From: Pelagibacteraceae bacterium AG-426-I15
Lineage (GTDB): Bacteria; Pseudomonadota; Alphaproteobacteria; Pelagibacterales; Pelagibacteraceae
Assembly: GCA_003213135.1 (NCBI GenBank)
Contig: QCNT01000001.1
Span: forward strand, 240,001-304,000
Length of the DNA stretch: 64,000 nt
Direction of reading: 5' to 3'
The position numbers and the translations under genes are program-made. The notes under the pieces are model-generated. The model was given only the letters and a program-made list of their open reading frames with translations, had not been told where the DNA came from and did no database searches. The number at the start of each line of letters is the position of its first letter. Position 1 is the stretch's first letter. Shown in pieces: positions 37,256-45,570 of this stretch.

Positions 37256-38332
37256 ATGAATTTTAAAAAACACTTTGCGGGAAAAAAAATTATTGTGACC
37301 GGTCACAGTGGTTTCAAAGGATCATGGCTTACGCTATGGCTTAATTCTCTTGGGGCAAAGGTAATTGGCATATCATTGGATGCACCTACAAAACCATCAC
37401 ATTTAGAGGCGCTTAACTTAAAGAAAAAAATTACTGAAAAAAAAATAGATATAAGGAAAATTGACGAGATAAAAAAAATTTTTAAAAAAAATAAACCAGA
37501 TTATGTTTTTCATTTAGCAGCTCAATCACTAGTGAAAAGGTCATATAAAGAACCAATATTAACTTGGGATACTAATGCATTAGGAACAAGAAATATTTTA
37601 GAATGCTTAAGGATTTTAAAAAAGAAATGTGTAGCAATTTTCATAACAAGTGACAAAAGTTATAGAAATTTAGAATTAAAAAGAGGTTACAGGGAGAATG
37701 ATGTATTGGGAGGATTTGATCCCTATAGTTCATCAAAAGCGTCAGCAGAACTAGTGATTAATTCATACGTACATTCTTATTTTACTAAAAATAAAAATAA
37801 TGTTTTAATTGGTATTGCTCGAGCAGGCAATGTTATAGGTGGTGGTGATTGGTCAAGCGATCGTTTGATACCAGATTGTGTCAAATCTTGGTCAAGGAAA
37901 AAAACAGCAAACATAAGAAACCCTAACTCCACAAGACCATGGCAGCATGTTATGGAAGCATTGAGCGGTTATTTGATGTTTGCAATAAAGCTTAAAAAAA
38001 ACCATAAGTTACATGGTCAAGCATTTAATTTCGGTCCAAATAACTCCAGTAATTTTAAAGTTATTAATTTAGTAAATTTAATGAATATTTACTGGAAAAA
38101 TGTTTCTTGGAAGATTGTAAAAAAAGAAAAATTTTATGAATCTGGATTACTCAAATTAAACTCTTCAAAAGCAAAGAAACTACTTGGCTGGAAAAGTATT
38201 TTAAATTTTAGAGAGTGCACTAAATTAGTAGCAGTTTGGTATAAGGAATATTACAATAACAGGAAAAATGCTTATGAATTATCTCTTGGTCAAATACAGA
38301 ATTATCAAAAACTTTTAAAGAAAAGATTATGA
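37256..38332 (+). CDS. rfbG: CDP-glucose 4,6-dehydratase
   Basis: Makes CDP-4-keto-6-deoxyglucose. Visible: VTGHSGFKGSWLTLWL (residues 14-29, cofactor loop typical of RfbG), FHLAAQSLVKRSYKEP (about 80-95), ITSDKSYRN and YSSSKASAELV (about 157-167, Tyr-x3-Lys), and RPWQHVMEALSGYL. Length 358 is standard. Its stop overlaps the start of the cytidylyltransferase gene by 4 bases, the usual rfbF/rfbG pairing. No rfbH-like 3-dehydratase is nearby, so the product is probably a CDP-6-deoxyhexose rather than a 3,6-dideoxyhexose. Confidence 0.9.
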   Translation: MNFKKHFAGKKIIVTGHSGFKGSWLTLWLNSLGAKVIGISLDAPTKPSHLEALNLKKKITEKKIDIRKIDEIKKIFKKNKPDYVFHLAAQSLVKRSYKEPILTWDTNALGTRNILECLRILKKKCVAIFITSDKSYRNLELKRGYRENDVLGGFDPYSSSKASAELVINSYVHSYFTKNKNNVLIGIARAGNVIGGGDWSSDRLIPDCVKSWSRKKTANIRNPNSTRPWQHVMEALSGYLMFAIKLKKNHKLHGQAFNFGPNNSSNFKVINLVNLMNIYWKNVSWKIVKKEKFYESGLLKLNSSKAKKLLGWKSILNFRECTKLVAVWYKEYYNNRKNAYELSLGQIQNYQKLLKKRL

Positions 38333-39012
38333 AAGTAGTGATTTTAGCCGGTGGATTAGGAACACGATTATCTGAGTATACACATTCAATACCTAAGCCA
38401 ATGATAAGTATAAATGGAAAACCTATTATTTTTCATATCATGAAACATTTTTCCAGCTATGGTTTTAAAGATTTTTATATAGCTCTTGGATACAAAGGGG
38501 GGATTATAAAAAAGTTTTTCAAAAATAAAAATTATGGTTGGAAAGTAAACCTTATTAATACTGGAAAAAAAACAATGACGGGTGGAAGATTAAAACGTTT
38601 AAAGAAATATTTAAAGAACGAAACATTTATGATGACCTATGGAGATGGGTTGTCTGATGTAAATTTAAAAAAATTATTAAAATTTCATAAAAAAAATAAA
38701 AAAATCGTAACTGTGACCGCTGTGAGACCTCCGGCAAGATTCGGAGCACTTAAACTTAAAGGGAATAAAGTTAGTTATTTTAAGGAAAAATCAAGACTCG
38801 ATGAAGGATGGATAAACGGAGGTTTTTTTGTAATGGAGCCAAATTTTTTGAAATTAATAAAAAATGATCGAACTTATCTTGAAAAACAACCCCTAGAAAA
38901 AGTAACCAAAGACAAACAATTAGTTGCTTATAAACATAAGAGGTTTTGGCAGTGTATCGACACTAAAAGAGATTTAGACAAAGTAAGACAAATTTTAAAA
39001 AAAGTATTTTGA
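38329..39012 (+). CDS. rfbF: glucose-1-phosphate cytidylyltransferase
   Basis: Joins CTP and glucose 1-phosphate to give CDP-glucose for the adjacent dehydratase. VVILAGGLGTRLSEYTHSIPKPM (abbreviated: residues 3-25, G-G-x-G-T-R-L loop) begins the protein, and TYGDGLSD (about residue 104) supplies the metal-binding Asp. FGALKLKGNKVSYFKEK and GWINGGFFVM complete the active site. At 227 residues it is about 30 shorter than enterobacterial RfbF, the shortening lying in the central part, with all motifs kept. Overlaps genes on both sides. Confidence 0.88.
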   Translation: MKVVILAGGLGTRLSEYTHSIPKPMISINGKPIIFHIMKHFSSYGFKDFYIALGYKGGIIKKFFKNKNYGWKVNLINTGKKTMTGGRLKRLKKYLKNETFMMTYGDGLSDVNLKKLLKFHKKNKKIVTVTAVRPPARFGALKLKGNKVSYFKEKSRLDEGWINGGFFVMEPNFLKLIKNDRTYLEKQPLEKVTKDKQLVAYKHKRFWQCIDTKRDLDKVRQILKKVF

Positions 39013-39932
39013 AAAAAAATATATCTATCCTTATCGTTGGCGGCACTGGTTTTATTGGTTATCATTTAGCTAAAAGAGCTAAAAAGTATAATTGGAAAAT
39101 TACATCAATTTCATCAAAACGTCCTCAAAAAAAAAGGAGTTTATCGGGAATAAAATATTTAATATGCGATATTGGAAACAAAAAAAAATTACAAAAAAAA
39201 ATCAAAAATAAATATTTTAATTATGTAGTAAATCTTGGCGGATATGTTGATCACTCTAAATTTAAAAAAACTTATAATAGTCACTATTTGGGTTGTAAAA
39301 ATTTAGCTGAGATTTTTATTAAAAATTATCCTGAGACTTTTTTACAAATGGGAAGCAGCGGGGAATACGGTAATTTAAAGTCACCTCAAAAAGAAAACAA
39401 AAAATGTTTTCCACTTACAGTATATTCAAAAGCAAAATTATCTGCCTCATTATATTTAGTTAAGCTTTTTCGAGAAAAAAATTTTCCAGCTACAATTTTA
39501 AGACTTTATCAAGCATACGGTCCACATCAAGACGTAAACAGATTTATACCAATTGTAATAACAAATTGTTTAAAAAAATCTAAATTTCCTTGTTCTGACG
39601 GCAAACAATTTAGAGACTTTATTTATATTGAAGATTTAATTTCTGCAATTATACAAGCCTTAAAACGAAAACAATCTTTAGGAAAAATTATAAATATTGG
39701 CACGGGCAAACCTAAGAAAATCAGAAAAATAATTAAATTTATAAATAATTATTTAAAGGGAGGTCATCCTATTTATGGAAAGGTAAAATTAAGAAAAGAT
39801 GAAAATTTGAAAACCTATCCAGATTTAAAAAATGCTAGAAGAATTCTTAAATGGAAGGCAAAAACGAATTTTTTTAGTGGTTTAAAAAAAACTATTAGAT
39901 TTTATAAAAATGAGAGAAAAAACGCTTATTAG
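39009..39932 (+). CDS. NAD-dependent epimerase/ketoreductase, probably on a CDP-sugar
   Basis: Extended SDR of 307 residues. VGGTGFIGYHLAKRAKK is the cofactor loop, MGSSGEYGNLKSP (about residue 117) and YSKAKLSASLYLV (about 138-150) hold the Ser and Tyr-x3-Lys. The start is TTG at 39009, overlapping the rfbF stop, since no ATG precedes the nucleotide loop. Directly after the CDP-glucose pair, it is likely the 4-ketoreductase or epimerase that finishes a CDP-6-deoxyhexose. Its 3' end overlaps the next gene by 23 bases. Confidence 0.78.
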   Translation: MKKNISILIVGGTGFIGYHLAKRAKKYNWKITSISSKRPQKKRSLSGIKYLICDIGNKKKLQKKIKNKYFNYVVNLGGYVDHSKFKKTYNSHYLGCKNLAEIFIKNYPETFLQMGSSGEYGNLKSPQKENKKCFPLTVYSKAKLSASLYLVKLFREKNFPATILRLYQAYGPHQDVNRFIPIVITNCLKKSKFPCSDGKQFRDFIYIEDLISAIIQALKRKQSLGKIINIGTGKPKKIRKIIKFINNYLKGGHPIYGKVKLRKDENLKTYPDLKNARRILKWKAKTNFFSGLKKTIRFYKNERKNAY

Positions 39933-40698
39933 TGTAATTATGAATTGTCACAATGGGGAGACTTTTTTAGAGGAAAGTTTAAAAAGTTTGTTCGCCCAAT
40001 CTTATGAAAATTGGGAGTTAATTTTTTGGGACAATTTATCAACAGACAATAGTAAGAAAATTTTAAAAAAATTTAATGATAAAAGAATTAAATATTATTT
40101 ATCTGATAATTTTACCAATCTCTATGAAGCAAGAAATTTAGCAATAGAGAAAGCTAGTGGCAAATATATTAGTTTTTTAGATACCGATGATCTTTGGACT
40201 AAAGATAAATTGAAAAAACAATTAAGTTTTTTAAATGAAAAAAAGGAATTTAAAATACTTTATTCAAATTACTTCATTAAAGATGAAATAAAAAAAAAAG
40301 AATACCTAATGTATAATGAACTTTTACCATCAGGTTATATTACTCAAAAATTACTTAATAATTACTACTTAGGGATAACCTCAGTTATTTTGGAAAAAAA
40401 AATATTTGAAGAAATTAACTTCCATAAAAAGTATAATGTTATTGGAGACTTTGACTTTTTTATCAAAATTAGCCAAACATACAAGATTGGAAGCATACAA
40501 GAACCATTAGATTTCTATAGGATTCACAATAATAGTTACTCATTAAAAAGAAGTGAAGTTTATATTAATGAATTAAGTCAATGGATCCAGGAGAATGAAA
40601 AACGTTTAAAAGAAAGCGGTTTTAATTTAAACAAACAAAAAATATTTCTGTATAAGTTAAAAATTAAAGCTTTTTTAAAAAAAATTATAAATAAATAA
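39910..40698 (+). CDS. family 2 glycosyltransferase
   Basis: Inverting GT-A glycosyltransferase of 262 residues. ISVIMNCHNGETFLEESLKS opens the fold, WDNLSTDNSKKIL holds the first Asp motif, ARNLAIEKASGKYISFLDTDDLW (abbreviated: about residues 75-97) has the D-x-D metal-binding site in DTDD. It lacks membrane helices and ends in a basic tail (KIKAFLKKIINK), consistent with peripheral membrane attachment. It probably adds the CDP-derived or another sugar to the lipid-linked glycan. Confidence 0.83.
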   Translation: MREKTLISVIMNCHNGETFLEESLKSLFAQSYENWELIFWDNLSTDNSKKILKKFNDKRIKYYLSDNFTNLYEARNLAIEKASGKYISFLDTDDLWTKDKLKKQLSFLNEKKEFKILYSNYFIKDEIKKKEYLMYNELLPSGYITQKLLNNYYLGITSVILEKKIFEEINFHKKYNVIGDFDFFIKISQTYKIGSIQEPLDFYRIHNNSYSLKRSEVYINELSQWIQENEKRLKESGFNLNKQKIFLYKLKIKAFLKKIINK

Positions 40699-40699
40699 A

Positions 40700-41338
40700 A
40701 TGAAAAAAATAATAATTGTAGATTATGACTGTGGCAATATCTTAAGTTTAAGAAGAGGTTTGCAAGAGGTTGGTTACAACAGTGAAATAACTAGTAATGA
40801 AAAAAAAATATTAGGCTCTGATTTTGTAATATTACCAGGGGTTGGTGCTTTTGAAAATGCAATGAATCTTTTAAAGAAAAAAAACTTAATAGATACTTTG
40901 AAAGAGTATGTCCAAATTAAAAAAAAACCAATATTTGGAATATGTTTAGGTATGCAGGTATTTTTAACCAAAAGTTTTGAAATGGGAGAGCATGATGGTC
41001 TTAATTTTATTGAAGGTGAAGTTGTGTCAATTACAAAATTAAGTAAAATTAAAAATATAAAAGTACCACATATCAGCTGGAATGAAATTGTATTAAACGA
41101 GAAAGGAAAAGATAAGGCAAAAATTAATAATGAAATTCTAAATAAGAGTTATTATTTTATACATTCTTATTTAGCTATTACTAAAGAAAAAGAAGATACA
41201 TTAGCCTATGCAAAATATTTCGATGTAAATGTTCCATCAATTTTATGTCATGAAAATATTTTAGGCTGCCAGTTCCATCCGGAAAAAAGTGGAAAGAATG
41301 GTCTTAAATTTTTAGAAAAAATAATAAATTATATATAA
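40700..41338 (+). CDS. hisH: HisH-like glutamine amidotransferase (orphan)
   Basis: Class I glutaminase of 212 residues. VDYDCGNILSLRRGL at the N-terminus and ILPGVGAF (about residue 50) are typical of HisH; the nucleophile Cys is in FGICLGMQVF (about 80), and the His-Glu pair in CQFHPEKSGKNGL (about 190). The catalytic triad is complete. In surface polysaccharide loci HisH-like proteins feed ammonia to an N-acetyl sugar amidotransferase (WbpG/PseA type) with HisF, but neither partner is visible in the window. It may serve a partner elsewhere, or be a remnant. Confidence 0.82.
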   Translation: MKKIIIVDYDCGNILSLRRGLQEVGYNSEITSNEKKILGSDFVILPGVGAFENAMNLLKKKNLIDTLKEYVQIKKKPIFGICLGMQVFLTKSFEMGEHDGLNFIEGEVVSITKLSKIKNIKVPHISWNEIVLNEKGKDKAKINNEILNKSYYFIHSYLAITKEKEDTLAYAKYFDVNVPSILCHENILGCQFHPEKSGKNGLKFLEKIINYI

Positions 41339-41357
41339 ATTTTTTTACACTTAATTT

Positions 41358-42386
41358 ATGAGAAAAGATTTAATAATAATAAACAATGAAAAATGTTTAG
41401 AAAAATCTGAAACCTATTATTGCGAAAATATAGAAATAAGTTCTATAAATGATCTTTTAAGTAAAAAATTTAATGTTAAATTAATTTTAAGAAAATCAAA
41501 TATAAATCCTATTCATAGAATTAAAAATAATAATGTATTTGCATGCTCTAATATTTTTTCGTTTATTAAGAATATTATTAATATAGCTTCAAAAAAAAAT
41601 TCTATTTGTTTAATAATTGCTGTAACACCGTATACCTTTGCATCTTTTTTATTTCTTATATTATTTAAAAGAGAAATTTTTCTTTATTTAAGAAGTGATG
41701 GCAAGAAAGAGATATCTGCAATTTTTGGAAAAAAAATTTCAATTATTTATAAAATAATCGAAAATATCATGGTAAAATTTTGTAATCTAATTGTAGTAAA
41801 TAATATAATAGTAAAGAAAAAAAAATTTCAAATTGTAAACCCATCTCAAATTGACGAAGATTGGACTAAAAATATTAAAAAGTCCAATAGAAATCAAATA
41901 AAATTACTTTATGTAGGAAGATTAAAAATTGAAAAAGGTATTTATTCTTTAATTGATATTTTTAATAAAATTAAATTTCAAGATAAGAAAATTCTACTTA
42001 CTTTAATAGGACAAGGAAAAAAACCAACTGAGATTAATGAAAGAATAAAATTTATAAATCCTATATCAAAAAAAGAGGATTTAATTAAACAATATGATGC
42101 ACATGATATTTTTATATTGCCATCTTTTACCGAAGGGCAACCTCAGGTACTAATTGAAAGTTTAATAAGACAAAGGCCTGTTATTGTTTTCAAAGAAATA
42201 CAGCATGTCCGCCAAAATTATAAAGGCGTGTTTGTGGTTGATAGAAATGCAAAAGATTTATTTAATAAAATAAAGTTTATAGATAAAAATTATGAGCAAA
42301 TTTTAAGCGAAATGAAAACAAACAAATACCCAACCAAGGAAAATTTTTTAAATCAGTTAGATGCAATATTTAAAATGGGCGTGTAG
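41358..42386 (+). CDS. GT4-type glycosyltransferase whose stop lies in tRNA-Val
   Basis: A 342-residue GT-B glycosyltransferase: IKLLYVGRLKIEKGIYSLIDIF (abbreviated: about residues 184-205) and DIFILPSFTEGQPQVLIESLI (abbreviated: about 248-268) with the Glu-x7-Glu motif. The N-terminal acceptor domain has one hydrophobic segment (about 90-108) that could rest on the membrane. Its last codons, Gly-Val-stop, are read from the first ten bases of tRNA-Val(GAC). It is the final gene of the island, so the junction with the conserved flank falls exactly at the tRNA. Confidence 0.8.
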   Translation: MRKDLIIINNEKCLEKSETYYCENIEISSINDLLSKKFNVKLILRKSNINPIHRIKNNNVFACSNIFSFIKNIINIASKKNSICLIIAVTPYTFASFLFLILFKREIFLYLRSDGKKEISAIFGKKISIIYKIIENIMVKFCNLIVVNNIIVKKKKFQIVNPSQIDEDWTKNIKKSNRNQIKLLYVGRLKIEKGIYSLIDIFNKIKFQDKKILLTLIGQGKKPTEINERIKFINPISKKEDLIKQYDAHDIFILPSFTEGQPQVLIESLIRQRPVIVFKEIQHVRQNYKGVFVVDRNAKDLFNKIKFIDKNYEQILSEMKTNKYPTKENFLNQLDAIFKMGV

Positions 42387-42451
42387 TTCAATGGTAGAAC
42401 GCTACGTTGACATCGTAGAGGTCATAAGTTCGATTCTTATCACGCCCACCA
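42377..42451 (+). tRNA. tRNA-Val (anticodon GAC)
   Basis: Cloverleaf with acceptor stem GGGCGTG/CACGCCC, D arm with AATGGTA, anticodon loop TTGACAT in a CTACG/CGTAG stem, variable AGGTC, T arm with TTCGATT and an encoded CCA at 42449-42451. Anticodon GAC reads GUC/GUU valine codons. Its first ten bases double as the end of the glycosyltransferase gene. Confidence 0.92.
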
Positions 42452-42480
42452 AACCCAAGAAGATTAGCCACTAAATAGTA

Positions 42481-42509
42481 TTTACAATGTGGAAAAAAAA
42501 TAATATAAA
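42481..42509 (+). promoter_or_regulatory. candidate promoter for orphan 5S rRNA
   Basis: TTTACA at 42481-42486 and TATAAA at 42504-42509 are 17 bases apart, each one base from the sigma70 consensus. The expected start at about 42515 coincides with the 5' end of the 5S rRNA. A dedicated promoter would explain how 5S is made when it is separated from the 16S-23S unit. Confidence 0.5.
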
Positions 42510-42512
42510 TTC

Positions 42513-42632
42513 GTGCCTGGTGATTATTGCGAAGGGGTAATACCCGATCCCATTCCGAACTCGGAAGTCAAGCCCTTCAGCGCCGATGGTACTTTGTCTT
42601 AAGATATGGGAGAGTAGGTCGTTGCCAGGCTT
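42513..42632 (+). rRNA. rrf: 5S ribosomal RNA, detached from 16S-23S
   Basis: About 118 bases with terminal helix GCCTGG/CCAGGC, the conserved CCCATTCCGAACTCGGAAGTCAAG-type loop (central block around 42550-42575) and GATGGTACT of the helix IV/V junction. No 23S gene is within 42 kb upstream in the window. SAR11 genomes are known for a 5S gene separated from 16S-23S by a hypervariable region, which this layout matches. Confidence 0.92.
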
Positions 42633-42640
42633 AAATAATT

Positions 42641-42766
42641 ATGAAAATCTCTAGTTCACTTAAATCCCTAAAAAAAAGAGATCTTAACTCAAAAATGGTT
42701 AAGAGACGTGGAAAAATTTATATAATTAATAAAAAAAAACCTAAATTTAAAGCTAGACAAGGCTAA
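42641..42766 (+). CDS. rpmJ: 50S ribosomal protein L36
   Basis: A 41-residue protein: [14 protein letters not shown], then [20 protein letters not shown] and ARQG. This is the longer, non-zinc (YkgO/C-minus) L36 form, lacking the Cys-x2-Cys and Cys/His ligands of the zinc form; it sits at the peptidyl-transferase end of the large subunit. The ATG is only about 9 bases after the 5S rRNA end, leaving no room for a terminator, so rRNA and mRNA may share a transcript. It precedes pntAA by 9 bases. Confidence 0.9.
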   Translation: MKISSSLKSLKKRDLNSKMVKRRGKIYIINKKKPKFKARQG

Positions 42767-42775
42767 ATTTTCTTA

Positions 42776-43855
42776 ATGAACGTAGGGTCAACAAAAGAAA
42801 AAAATCCAGAAAAAAGAATATCAATTACACCTGATACATCTAAAAGTTTTAAAAATCTTGGTTTAAATATTTTTTTAGAAAAAGGATATGGGGATAGTCT
42901 TGGTTATACTGATAAAAATTATAAAGATACTGGCGCAGAAATTCTAAATAGTTCTGAAGAAGTCTTATCTAGGTCAAATTTACTTTGTAAAGTTAATTTT
43001 CCTACAGAAAAAGAGTTAAGTATCATTAAAGAAAATACACATTTAATTGTCTCAAACTATAACCCAGAAATAGAAAAAAAATTTTTAAATAATAAAATTA
43101 AAATTTTTGCATTAAATTTACTTCCTAGAATTACAAGAGCCCAATCTATGGACGTATTATCTTCTCAAGCTAATCTTGCTGGTTACAGAGCAGTTATAGA
43201 GTCGATCTATGAATATCAGAAAGCAGTTCCAATGATGATGACTGCAGCAGGCACGGTTCCAGCAGCTAAAGTTTTAGTAGTTGGTGCTGGAGTTGCCGGT
43301 CTACAAGCAATTGCAACTGCAAAAAGGTTGGGAGCAATTGTTTCAGCCACAGATGTAAGACTGACTGCAAAAGAACAGGTTGAAAGTTTAGGTGGAAAAT
43401 TTTTGACTGTGGAGGGTTCTGAAAATTTAGAAACAAAAGGTGGTTATGCTAAAGAAGCAAGTGAGGATTTTAAAAAGAAACAAGCGGAAATGTTGGAAAA
43501 TGCAGCTTCAAAAAATGATATTATTATTTGTACAGCTTTAATACCCGGAAGACCTGCACCAAGAATTATAACAGAAAAAATGATAGATAAGATGAAATCT
43601 GGATCTGTTATTTTTGACTTAGCCGTTGCCCAAGGTGGAAACGCAGCTTACTCTGAAGTAGATAAGATTGTTAATAAAAATGGTACAAAAATAATTGGAA
43701 TATCTAATGTTATGAATAAATTACCTTTAACAGCGTCAAATTTATATGCAAAAAATTTATTTAGTTTTGTTAGAAATCTTTACAGTAGAGAAAAAAAACA
43801 ATTTGTTATTAATCTTGAAGATGAAATTATTAAAAATACTTTGTTAAAGGAGTAG
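42776..43855 (+). CDS. pntAA: NAD(P) transhydrogenase alpha subunit part 1
   Basis: Cytoplasmic NAD(H)-binding domain I of proton-translocating transhydrogenase, which couples hydride transfer between NADH and NADP to proton flow. N-terminal KEKNPEKRISITPDT resembles alanine-dehydrogenase/PntA. The GVPAAKVLVVGAGVAGLQAIA-type loop is at about residues 160-180, and AALIPGRPAPRIIT (about 258) follows. At 359 residues it covers only domain I; the membrane parts are in the next two genes, giving the three-gene arrangement common in alphaproteobacteria. Confidence 0.93.
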   Translation: MNVGSTKEKNPEKRISITPDTSKSFKNLGLNIFLEKGYGDSLGYTDKNYKDTGAEILNSSEEVLSRSNLLCKVNFPTEKELSIIKENTHLIVSNYNPEIEKKFLNNKIKIFALNLLPRITRAQSMDVLSSQANLAGYRAVIESIYEYQKAVPMMMTAAGTVPAAKVLVVGAGVAGLQAIATAKRLGAIVSATDVRLTAKEQVESLGGKFLTVEGSENLETKGGYAKEASEDFKKKQAEMLENAASKNDIIICTALIPGRPAPRIITEKMIDKMKSGSVIFDLAVAQGGNAAYSEVDKIVNKNGTKIIGISNVMNKLPLTASNLYAKNLFSFVRNLYSREKKQFVINLEDEIIKNTLLKE

Positions 43856-43862
43856 AATTATT

Positions 43863-44171
43863 ATGGAAATAGACCCGTTTATATTTAGATTTAGTATTTT
43901 TATTTTAGCAATCTTCGTAGGTTATTATGTTGTCTGGAGTGTTACGCCCTCACTTCACACTCCTCTAATGTCTGTGACTAATGCGATATCCTCAGTGATT
44001 ATTGTTGGAGCAATTATAGCTGCATTAGCAGGTTCATCAGAAAACATTTTTGAAACATCAAATATCTTTGGATTTTTAGCTATAGTTTTAGCTGCAGTAA
44101 ATATTTTCGGTGGATTCTTAGTAACTCAAAGAATGCTTCAAATGTATAAGAAAAAGAAGAAGAATAAATAA
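43863..44171 (+). CDS. pntAB: NAD(P) transhydrogenase alpha subunit part 2
   Basis: A 102-residue membrane protein with three or four helices: the alpha-chain membrane domain of transhydrogenase. VVWSVTPSLHTPLMSVTNAIS (abbreviated: about residues 22-42) is the highly conserved segment, and VAQRM-like sequence (LVTQRMLQMYKKK) ends it. It lies 7 bases after pntAA and its stop overlaps the ATG of pntB, so the subunits are made together. Confidence 0.93.
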   Translation: MEIDPFIFRFSIFILAIFVGYYVVWSVTPSLHTPLMSVTNAISSVIIVGAIIAALAGSSENIFETSNIFGFLAIVLAAVNIFGGFLVTQRMLQMYKKKKKNK

Positions 44172-45568
44172 TGATATCAGCAAACCTATCAGCAATATTT
44201 TATTTAATTTCTGGAATACTTTTCATTCTTGCACTCAGAGGTCTTTCTTCGCCTGAAACATCTAGGCAGGGAAACCTTTTTGGAATCCTAGGAATGATAA
44301 TTGCTATAACTGTTACTTTTCTAACAGTAGGTAACTTTTCTACTTCAACAATTTATGTGTTTATATTTTTACTTATTGGTGGAGCAATCGGAGCATTTAT
44401 CGCTTTTAAAATTCCAATGACTGCTATGCCAGAGTTAGTAGCTGGTTTTCATAGTCTTGTTGGTTTAGCTGCAGTTTTTGTAGCTATATCTGCATTTAAA
44501 AATCCAGAAGCTTTTAACCTTGGTATCCCAGGCGATATAAAACTGGCAAGCTTAATTGAGATGTCAATTGGTGCAGCAGTAGGTGCAATTACCTTTTCTG
44601 GTTCAATAATAGCTTTTTTAAAACTAAGAGGAATAATGTCAGGATCGCCTATTACTTTTCCTGGCCAACACATTGTTAATTTATTAATTGGAATATCAAT
44701 TTTTGTATTAATTTATTTTTTATGTAGCTCACAGTCAGAAAGCTTCTTTTGGAGCATGATCGCAATATCTTTTTTAATTGGCGTTCTTTTAATTATTCCA
44801 ATTGGTGGAGCAGATATGCCTGTGGTAATTTCAATGTTAAATTCTTACTCAGGTTGGGCGGCAGCTGGTATTGGTTTTACTTTAGAAAATACTGCATTAA
44901 TAATAACAGGAGCACTTGTAGGATCATCTGGTGCAATTCTTTCATATATAATGTGTAAGGGAATGAATAGATCATTCTTTAGTGTGATACTTGGTGGATT
45001 TGGGGGAGATGCAAGCGTTAGCAAAGATAAGAAAAAAGATCAAAAGCCAGTTAAAAGTGGTAATGCAGAAGACGCAGCATTTCTTTTAAAAAATGCTTCC
45101 TCAGTAATTATTGTTCCAGGGTATGGTATGGCAGTTGCACAAGCTCAACATGCATTAAGGGAGATGGTAGATACTTTAAAGAAAAACGATATTAAAGTTT
45201 CTTATGCTGTTCACCCTGTAGCTGGAAGAATGCCTGGACACATGAATGTTTTATTAGCAGAGGCTAACGTGCCATATGATGAAGTATTTGAATTAGACGA
45301 TATTAATAATGACTTTGCAAATACAGATGTTGCTTTTGTCATAGGTGCTAATGATGTAACAAATCCAGTTGCAAAAACTGATCCGCAAAGCCCAATTTTT
45401 GGAATGCCTGTATTAGATGTGGAAAAATGTAAGTCAGTTTTATTTGTTAAAAGAAGTTTATCCCCAGGATATGCAGGTGTCGATAACGAACTATTCTATA
45501 GAGAAAATACAATGATGTTATTTGCTGATGCAAAAAAAATGACAGAAGATATAGTTAAGAATATTTAA
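44171..45568 (+). CDS. pntB: NAD(P) transhydrogenase beta subunit
   Basis: A 465-residue subunit: about eight membrane helices in the first 260 residues, with the conserved GGADMPVVISMLNSYSGWAA (about residues 211-230) that carries the proton pathway, then the cytoplasmic NADP-binding domain III from about 290 with VPGYGMAVAQAQH and HPVAGRMPGHMNVLLAEA-type motifs, GANDVTNPVA, and KRSLSPGYAGVDN. Length is normal. The pump supplies NADPH for biosynthesis. Confidence 0.94.
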   Translation: MISANLSAIFYLISGILFILALRGLSSPETSRQGNLFGILGMIIAITVTFLTVGNFSTSTIYVFIFLLIGGAIGAFIAFKIPMTAMPELVAGFHSLVGLAAVFVAISAFKNPEAFNLGIPGDIKLASLIEMSIGAAVGAITFSGSIIAFLKLRGIMSGSPITFPGQHIVNLLIGISIFVLIYFLCSSQSESFFWSMIAISFLIGVLLIIPIGGADMPVVISMLNSYSGWAAAGIGFTLENTALIITGALVGSSGAILSYIMCKGMNRSFFSVILGGFGGDASVSKDKKKDQKPVKSGNAEDAAFLLKNASSVIIVPGYGMAVAQAQHALREMVDTLKKNDIKVSYAVHPVAGRMPGHMNVLLAEANVPYDEVFELDDINNDFANTDVAFVIGANDVTNPVAKTDPQSPIFGMPVLDVEKCKSVLFVKRSLSPGYAGVDNELFYRENTMMLFADAKKMTEDIVKNI

Positions 45569-45570
45569 AA

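Noticed and set aside
40700-41338. Evidence for a histidine operon here
   Set aside because: No other his gene is nearby and the neighbours are glycosyltransferases.
42387-42512. Missing 23S remnant between tRNA-Val and 5S
   Set aside because: The 60-base spacer shows no 23S-like sequence, only a candidate promoter.
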